Below are positions 56,493 to 64,000 of a stretch of DNA of 64,000 nucleotides, piece after piece. The stretch's first letter is position 1. Every line of letters begins with the position of its first letter. The position numbers were made by a program, and so were the translations under genes. The notes beneath the pieces were generated by a model, which saw only the letters and a list, made by a program, of their open reading frames with translations, ran no database searches and was not told the origin of the DNA. Source of the DNA: Saururus chinensis (taxonomy: Eukaryota; Streptophyta; Magnoliopsida; Piperales; Saururaceae); contig CP141148.1 of assembly GCA_035235625.1 (NCBI GenBank), forward strand, positions 28,831,057 to 28,895,056, given 5' to 3'.

Positions 56493-59400
56493 CATAATCT
56501 GTATGTTAGGCTTGTACAATTATGCTTACTTTTCACTTCATAATTTGTATGTTATGCTTGTACAATTATGCACCACTCTTACTGTCTAACAATCACCCAA
56601 CATATGCTCTGATCCAAACCAATCCCATCCGATCCACTCCAATCCTCGCCTATCAAAATCATATCCTCTGCCTTCCACCATACGCTTACACATCCACATT
56701 CAACTCCATACTAAACCCTTTGTCACCTCTTACAGTCCATCGCCCATCCATATGCTCCACACACACATACACATATCCATTGCATAGGCGTATAGCCATC
56801 ATATATATGTATGTCCATCACACATACATATAGCATACACATACTTTCATATATAGCTTACCAACATACTCGCTAGCCACCACTAGCACATACATACACA
56901 TCCATATACGTAGAAACATACTCGCTAGCCATCACTATCACACACACAATCCACAAACATAGCTTACTAACATACACACTAGTCATCACTAGCACACACA
57001 TACTTCAAACATGCCTACAGCCCACATGCATGTCATATGCATTTCAACATGATATAATCTAACCTCTTACATCATGCAAACGGATAATGATTTAACATCC
57101 AAAGCATTGAATCATACAATCATAGCATGTTGCTACTCATTCAAAGTATGCTATCATGAAATTACGAGTTTAAAGCTCCCCTACCTCGTAATCATGAAAT
57201 TTGATGGTGAGCCCACGACGGTGGTTGTGTCGGTGGCGGAGTTGGCAGCCAAAAGCATTGCCAAGCTGAGAGAGCTATTGTTCCGAGGTTTAGGAAGTGT
57301 CGGAAGTACTCACGACCAAACGAGGTTACACAGATCAATGTAGAAAAAAATGTGATCCACGACAGCACACTAGGGAGGCCAAGAGAAAGGTCGTGCCAAC
57401 ATAAATGGCGGTGCAACCAGAAGTAGAGGGTGTACTCACTGAAGGTGGGCCGGTGGCTGAGAAGTACTCGGCTGGCCGCAAGACGTAGAAATTTGCCATA
57501 AATGCACCCAACAGCGGCGATTTCTCATCAACAAGGGCCCACATAAGAGCAAAAGGCAGGGAGCGATGATCAAGGACGGTGGAGAGGTGGTGGAGGACTC
57601 CAATGTCAACTTCATTGAGTGCTAGAGCCATCCGACGGTCAGGAGAAACAAATGCGGCGCCTAAACCTTGAAATGCACGCGTGGGTACATGCACATGCAG
57701 CCAAAAAGTGCTACTCTAGGGGGAGATGTGTTGACGATGGCGGCCCAAGGCCCACAAAAGTGCAACTAAGCTATGGCCAGGAGGTAGTGGCCAATTGAAA
57801 CTGTAATATCCCAGATTTTTCTAGGTTTCAAAAATTAAATACGTGAAAAATAGGGTGTTTGACCCTTTTATATTCTTAGTAGAATAACGTCTTTAATAGA
57901 TAGAATTTCTAGCTGAAACAAATTTTATTATAAATTAGACAGAAAGAGCTTCAAAATGTCATCAAGAATGCACAAATTGAAGTCCACATGAGGGAGATAC
58001 GGCTGTTCGAAGTTGAACATATCGTATAGGGCCCATTTACATGATTTTAACATGTAATTGGGCTATTTAAGTCATTTTGCAAGCCCGATTAATTTGAATT
58101 CTGAAATTGTTTTTTAGTTGCCTAATTAGGTGGCCCAATTGAGGAGGATTGGCCTAACTTCTAGGGAGATTAGGAACCCTAATCCCCATACTTATAAAAG
58201 GCCTTGTTAGGGCACAATTGAGGGGGTCTTTTGCCTGATAGGAAGAGAGAATGGGGTGACCGGCAAAGCTCCGGCAAGGTTCCGACGGCGATGGATCGAC
58301 AACAAATTAGCGATTAAGGTAGGATCATTACCATTGTCTTCACTTGGAGATTAATAAAAGTTTTATTAATTAGATTTGAATAAAAAATAGATCTCTGTAC
58401 TGTGTAATTTACATAACAGTAATCATTGTTCCGTAATTACGTTAAACACTAAGTTTTATTTCTCAAATATCACTGGTCGGCTGCCAATCGGCAAGTGACC
58501 GGCTAGCCATCGTCTAGTTGCGGCTTCATGCAGACCAGGCTCGGGCACGCATCCACTGCCAAACAAACTGCCAGCTAGTGCACAGAAAAAAAGGGAGACA
58601 AGCACTGGCCAACCTAGGCCGCGATGGCTCCGGTTGCGCCAGCCTAGGCCACACTGGCCCTAGCCGCGAAGGTAGCTCCACTGCACAGTTTAAAAAAAAG
58701 AAAACCAAAAACCAAAAAGGGCCATTTTGGCCGCCGGCCACCAAACAACAATGGGACCAACCCTGTCGGTTTTGCCGTACGCCGGCGGTCTGGAGGCACT
58801 GAGCCGCCCACCCCTCCACCGCGGTAGGGGATGGCGCTCCCAAAGGCCAAAAGGCCTCTGGCCGGTCGGGGGGAAAATGACCTGCATCGCGGGTCATCGC
58901 ACTCCGGACCGGGTCGGGTAACCCGACCCAGTTTGGTCCAGCTCCTTAAAAAAAACTTATACTCTAACTGAATCTAGTCCTGTTCAGTAAGTTAGAGTAG
59001 TTAGAAAATTTTGAAAAAAATTATGAATGACCATGAATGTATTCCGAGGGCTCTGACCAAGTTTTAGATTGAGGAAAAATCTCAGATGCTTTGAAATGAC
59101 CAATTTACCGTTGTGAGTTAAAGCATAGAATAATATTTAATGACTAAACTTAGGGGCTGCAGTTCAGGGGCCTATGAGTGGATTTAAAAATTGAGAAAAA
59201 TCTATTGATATTTTAATATGTATCCTAAATTTGGACCAAGCCACAAGCTAGGTAAAATTTCCAGTAAGTAGATATTTGACTATATTACCCCTACAGTTAA
59301 GGTAAGATGGTTAATTAAACTAGGGGTAGTTCAAGGGGTTTACGACCCCGTTAAACAGTAAGAAAACCACATTGGGTTCATAACGTCAAGGTGTACCCCT

Positions 59401-62153
59401 GGGATTAGTTTTGGACCTATTAGGGTTCAGGGAAGCCCTGAACAAAAAAACAAAAATACTTTTATGAGCGGACTGGTCTGCATTTGCGTGAATGAAATTA
59501 ACAGGCCAATGTGATACTCAAACCTTTTGAGAGGTTAAAGACTTACCTGAGGAGCAAAGAAGAACTTATCCAATGCTGGATAATTGCTTTAATGCCCTTA
59601 GGTGCATCATGACTAGTTTTCATAAGTTAATCAATTAACCTAAGGAGGGTTAGGGCACATGAGCTCAAACAATTCTAATATCATTATTGAATTTGGTTAT
59701 TGATATTATGATATGCTTCGACCTGTGTGGTTCTAATTATTTATGTTGTTGTTTCTATATTTGCTTTTGATGTTATGATGATACCTTATCATTAGCTTAA
59801 GATTATTGAAAGATTAATTGATGGGGTGGATAACTTTGGATTGGGTGAGAAAACCTAATCAAGATAAATACTAAAATACCTCAGAGGGGTCTGAGACTAG
59901 TTCATAGGTGAACAAAGCCTTTGACCTGATGATTTACCTTGGTTGATGAACTGACGATAGTTTCAAATTTAAAACCCAAGTCTAAAAGGGACTAATAGGG
60001 TTTGGGATAGTCATTCGGAATCTTGGCTTATTGATGAGCAAGATCGGGTTTAGAATGGTTTCCTGAGTTTTAGCTCTATTGAGGAGCTGCTGATTTGACT
60101 GTGTAGTTGCACCTCCCCATTGGAGGGAGATCTGTGTGAGCCAGGCTTACTTTTGATCTATTGGGGATCTTTTAGTGTACACATATTTGGATTAGCTCAC
60201 ATGCTGCTTGGTTGGCTTTTCCCACCACTTCTGTTTAGGTGCAGTTGTGGGTCATGCTCTTCCACTCCGGTTAGGTCCTTTGTGGGCTAGGAGGGGTGAT
60301 GGTACTTCCTGGTGGATTCTAGGGGCCTAGTGGATTTTAGGGTGTTTCGTCATGAATTTACCTTTGAGGGTGGTCTATGGTGAATTTATCATTTATCACG
60401 TAGGTTGACATCTGATGAGTCTGTCTGTCAATGGGATTAGACAGGGATATTAATTATCGAACAATAGTTCCAGAGATAATTAATAACATTGTTTGATATT
60501 ACTTGTTTAATTAGAACAAGTAGAACAATTAAAGGACTTGCATAAAATGTAGGTTGCTTTAAAATACTTAAGCATTGCATGTGTGATGTTATGCTTCTTA
60601 GTATAGTATAGTTTTAGGCAGAACTACGTCTGAATCCAATCTTATTGGAAACATTGGAGATGTTATCTGATGAGTACGTAGGCAACTAACATTGGGTGAT
60701 GCTGGTCTGATCCAAAAAACATTGAATTTTATTTTTGTTCATCTAAAACGCTCTTCCAAGGGGTGGAGATGTTTGGTTTTTGTTTGGTCTTGTTTGCTTG
60801 CAGGTTCTTTAGATGGGGATGTTGTGAGATCAGGACGTTGGTGGGCGTTTGAGGACAACATTGCACTAGTTGGATCTAGTTTCTTACTTCTCCAATCTTA
60901 TAAGTAATTATAATTACTGGTGTGAGAGACAACTTTACTTTGTTATTTATTTTCTAACAGATGACAAACTTGTACTTAGAGGGTTAACCTACTATTTATT
61001 AAATTTTGACATATGTAATAATATCATATATTTTGATATTAGTATTTGTGAACCCCAATTATCACGACCTAGATATTTAATCGGATGATTTGATTCGGCA
61101 ATGATATCGTCGATCACCACCCACACCCAAAACCAATGGTGAGGGCGGCTATGCATCTCGCACGTAAAAGAGCGAAGGGTGATTCAAGGTTGAGCAGTGG
61201 CTGAGCAAAGGCTACGATGAAGCAAGGCTAACCCCAAGGCCAATCGGAGGCCAATCGGTGACCCGAGGCATCATAATGGCAAAATGGCTACGAAGGGTCA
61301 ACAGGTAAAACCCAAATCGAGGCATAAGGGCGGAGCAAGACAATAGGGGCGAAGCGGGGTCAGAAACAGCAACCCCCAACCAACACCGGGTCAAGATATG
61401 TTGGACGGAGTCCGTCTAGTGGCTAGACGACAACCACAAACACAACGACGTCTAAAAAAACATCAGACAGTGAGATGAAAATAAGAACAAAAACCGACCA
61501 AAGTACCGGTAGCTCACAGAGGAGCAAAGAAAGCATGACAACAGCTCTAGCCAGTGCCTATGGGTTCCTAGCTGCCAAACGAAGATAAGTTTAGTTGAGG
61601 GCGGCTGAAAATGACATCAAAATCGCACCCCCATGACCCAAAAACGAATTTAAGAAGGGAGACAAATTGAAGAAAAGTCTGGTACCTAGTGGAGGAGCGA
61701 AGAGGACATTGCAATGGTCATAACCGGTACCTATGAACTTGTTGCAATAAGGCGAAGTGGATCCCAGAAAGAACTGGCAGAATCCAATGATGAAGGAGGG
61801 ACAACGCAGCGACCATAAATACACTCAGGTTTTCTCACAAAGTTACTGGACGTCGAGTTTTCTGGACTCCAGTTTTCGAGTTCCAGAACTTATACTCTTT
61901 TTTATTTTTCTATCGATGTCCCTAACACATGTTAACCTATTGTTTATGCATTATACCTCCAAAATTCATGTCGAAAGTGTGCTGCGAGGCCCATGGTCTA
62001 TGACTAAGCCTCATACCCAACTCTACAGGTATAAATATGAGGGTAAATACATAAATATGAATACGCAAAAACATCATATTTTCCTACAAAAAATGACCAG
62101 AAAAATAATAGAGAAATTACAAAAAAAATTATTGAAAAATCAGAGACATTACA
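56493..62153 (-). mobile_element. Long LTR family B copy 2, left part missing
   Basis: The sequence aligns with B1 from about 50,330 rightward (CATAATCTGTA, TACAATTATGCAC, ACTCTTACTGTCT, then CATTGAATCATACAATC and GAAATTACGAGTT). The right end GAGACATTACA gives TGTAATGTC on the minus strand. It is interrupted by LTR A2 at 57,802-61,083. Roughly the distal third of the LTR is absent at the left. Confidence 0.65.
57802..61083 (+). mobile_element. Long LTR family A copy 2, nested in LTR B2
   Basis: The start TGTAATATCC and blocks such as GAGGGAGATACG(G/A)CTGTTCGAA, GGGTCGGGTAACCCGACCC, GGCAGAACTACGTCTG and TTGGAAACATTGGAGATGTT match 33,711-37,372 in order. It ends at about 61,083 (ATCACGACCTAGATATTTAA), roughly 100 bp short of the expected terminus, and no target duplication is seen. 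Flanking B2 sequence resumes on the right. Confidence 0.75.
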
Positions 62154-62748
62154 GTCATCTACCCATAAATTTGTCACCTTTTTGCAGTTGCTTACAACGC
62201 TTTCTATATCCAGCCCCCTTCAATCCAGCCGCCTTCTCGCCGAGTTCCGGCGATCTCGTCAAGCTACAACACCTCAAGAATGACCGGCGCATCATCCATT
62301 TTTTTCAGCCTCTTTCCTCCCTGCTCCATGGAGGACTCTGTTTTCTTTCTATCGAATAGGACTCTGTTGTTCCCTGTTTTACTCCGAACTCCTCCCGACT
62401 GCTCTTTGGAAGTTTCGTGCACAACCACGAATTTCCTCTCGGTTTCGGTCTTCAGTTACAATTCTATTTTTGTTTTGTTGGTTGTCTTCGTGTAGGATTC
62501 CTTCCACGACCCGGTTCCACCATTCATTTTCTATTTCAACTTTTGTTTCCAAGACCCGATCAACTATTTCAACTTTGGTCACCAGACACTGAATTCGGCT
62601 GTAGCCAAGCTTCGGCCTTTGTCCAAATGATTCAACATTTAAGTCAAACATTTGTTGGCCTAAGTGTAGTCGTTCGTGAGTCTTTATCCCTCAATCGCAA
62701 AAGTTGAAGACCACCTCGAAGATGAGGTGGGGCGGAAGCGAGATGAAA
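62154..62748 (+). other. Interior of the small LTR element, right part
   Basis: This continues the interior interrupted at 56,492. Near its end the frame reads KLKTTSKM or, in another frame, VEDHLEDEVGRKRDEI, reminiscent of the HLEDK-type tail of retrotransposon polyproteins before the polypurine tract. Stops interrupt every frame further upstream. It ends at the 3' LTR. Confidence 0.45.
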
Positions 62749-62960
62749 TATTATGACCCGCCCAAGGGGTCGGGTCCTCCTTTAGTATAATTAAGATTTA
62801 TTTATTAATAATTATATTTATAATAATTAAAATTTTATTGAGGGTAGGTTTATGTTAGAGACTTATTCTAGTTAAAAGTTTATTATATTCTAATTAAGAG
62901 TTATAATAGCATTAAAAGTAGGAGATTTAATTGTCTATAAATATGTAGAGATTATGTTTA

Positions 62961-63015
<55 letters not shown>

Positions 63016-63099
63016 AATTTAGTTATTTTATTTTATTATTTTATTATTTCTCTTATATTTTTCCTTTAATTTTTTTTGTGTAGACTTCCATCTACGTCA
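62749..63099 (+). repeat. 3' LTR of the small element, with an AT microsatellite
   Basis: Matches 54,915-55,972 without the MITE. A run of some 21 AT units (62,965-63,008) has expanded where the 5' LTR has TTTTGATATACAGAG. The terminal CTACGTCA is followed by the GTTTG duplication. Confidence 0.9.
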
Positions 63100-64000
63100 G
63101 TTTGGTTCCATAAGATGGATACCAGAAGAATAAATAAATAAATTGTCACAAATAGCAGTCTAGCTTTGTATAAATTTTACAATTGATAAATTACTAGATT
63201 ACAAGAATACAACGGAAGCGTCTTCTTGACTTACAATTTCAGTGTGCTTATTCTTAACTCACAATTTCAGTCTGCTTATCAATTACTCATTGATGAGATA
63301 TGAGGCACTCCCATTATGTAAATCACAGTAATATTCAAATACCTAATTATTATTTGGCATGCTTTCCTGAATTGTATACATCGTTCAAAAATACAACAGA
63401 AGCGTCTCATTCATCTCATTCCTCTCCACCAATCTCAATAACCATTCGTATAATTGTCTTCATTCAAAAAAAGCAACGGAGGCGTCTTCTATAATAATTT
63501 TTGGCTGGAAAGGAGAAAAAAAAACTACCACATATTTCCCCCCTGTTCAAACAAGGGCAGAGAGTCCTCTGATCATCATGGCCACCATGAGGCTTTCCCA
63601 TGACAGTTGAAAATATGCAAGAGAGTCATCCTGTAATAAAAAACGGGCGGAGAATAAAGGCGCCACTCGGGAGCTCTATTCCTCTAGCACCATAATGTAT
63701 CCGCTAGAACTGCTCTACCATGTGGCTATACATACCTCCATTCATATTTAAACACCTAAACGAAAATTTATGCCTCATCTTTCTCATTTAAAAACACATA
63801 TAGATTAGTCAAACTTGTCATTTATTAAGATGACATATCTATCACGTAGCCCGTACAACAGTTCCACTAGATAATTTTTCATCTAGCACACAATCATGTT
63901 TGCCCTTCCTCATCCTTGACCATAAAAAAGTTTGACCTTTGCTTCCAATCCCAGCCCTATGAGCCATTAACGACCAAATCCTCATATAACCAACCAGAGT
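63100..64000 (-). other. Intergenic end of window, possible terminal exon at 63,545-63,633
   Basis: On the minus strand TTTTTTATTACAG, a good splice acceptor, precedes GATGACTCTC at 63,633; the following frame reads DSLAYFQLSWESLMVAMMIR then GLSALV and a stop at about 63,554. It could be the last exon of a gene that begins beyond the right edge. I recognise no family. The rest of the stretch has no gene; the motif AACGGA(A/G)GCGTCTT recurs at 63,211, 63,395 (one change) and 63,475. Confidence 0.3.

Larger units (their letters stand above)
54915..63099 (+). mobile_element. Small LTR retrotransposon enlarged by nested insertions
   Basis: A 5' LTR (54,915-55,972) and a 3' LTR (62,749-63,099) share TATTATGACC(T/C)GCCCAAG at the start and CTAC(A/G)TCA at the end, and the element is flanked by a perfect 5-bp duplication, GTTTG (54,910-54,914 and 63,100-63,104). 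Directly after the 5' LTR is TGGTGTCGGAGC (55,974-55,985), two changes from the initiator-Met primer site. Before the 3' LTR is a purine-rich GGTGGGGCGGAAGCGAGATG. Without the nested DNA the interior is only about 1.1 kb and the LTRs about 320-350 bp. The first bases are TA rather than TG in both LTRs. No pol is present. Confidence 0.85.

Noticed and set aside
56488-56497. GTCAT on both sides of LTR B2 as a target duplication
   Set aside because: On the left the CAT belongs to the LTR B homology itself and no TG terminus follows, so the match is probably chance.
63690-63760. tRNA-like phrase (TGGTAGAGCA on the minus strand)
   Set aside because: No T-arm TTCGA box, acceptor stem or anticodon arm can be paired around it.
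1-64000. CRISPR arrays, bacterial operons, ribosome binding sites, organellar or viral insertions
   Set aside because: No regularly spaced short repeats with unique spacers, no prokaryotic gene layout and no recognisable plastid, mitochondrial or viral genes were seen.

Overview
This is nuclear DNA of a flowering plant. The evidence is two intronless plant secondary-metabolism glycosyltransferases with the plant PSPG signature, an intron-containing gene with plant-type short introns, a decayed arabinogalactan-peptide gene, and dense nested retrotransposons and MITEs in AT-rich sequence. Nothing points to bacterial, organellar or viral origin. The species cannot be named from the sequence.

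Layout. 1-7.4 kb is AT-rich intergenic DNA with two Tourist-like MITEs, a decayed MULE transposase fragment, an LTR-like stretch and a perfect 35-bp inverted repeat. 7.4-15.1 kb is a UGT92A-like tandem cluster on the minus strand: two intact 479-codon genes, and between them a truncated third copy and a Mutator-like element that carries a tandem repeat of exactly 147 bp. 15.3-16.4 kb holds a broken AGP16/20-type arabinogalactan-peptide gene. 16.5-21.2 kb is a mosaic of TE debris: duplicated exon-like units, a Copia RNase H tail, CACTA ends and a frameshifted DUF1985 domain. 24.8-26.95 kb holds the only other likely active gene, a small three-exon membrane protein I do not recognise; its upstream region has a second copy near 53.4-54.3 kb.

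28-33.7 kb has CACTA-like subterminal repeats and an old large inverted repeat. 33.7-37.4 kb is a clean solo LTR of 3,662 bp with TSD GATGA. 37.85-40.64 kb is a second, much better matched inverted repeat with arms of about 1.17 kb, which could make a long hairpin RNA. 41.4-41.9 kb is an orphan propeptide fragment of a papain-type cysteine protease. 45.2-52.9 kb is a long minus-strand LTR, split by a complete small LTR element (46,969-50,218) whose interior lacks gag/pol but carries a piece of a GRP23-like PPR gene. 54.8-63.1 kb is a nest: a small LTR element with perfect TSD GTTTG holds a Tourist MITE in its 5' LTR and a long-LTR fragment in its interior, and that fragment is itself split by another long LTR.

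The functional genes are few. The UGTs probably act alone on small acceptors; they are tied together by duplication rather than by a pathway visible here. Everything else is repeat turnover, and the most unusual items are the two captured gene fragments, the long hairpin locus and the 147-bp array.
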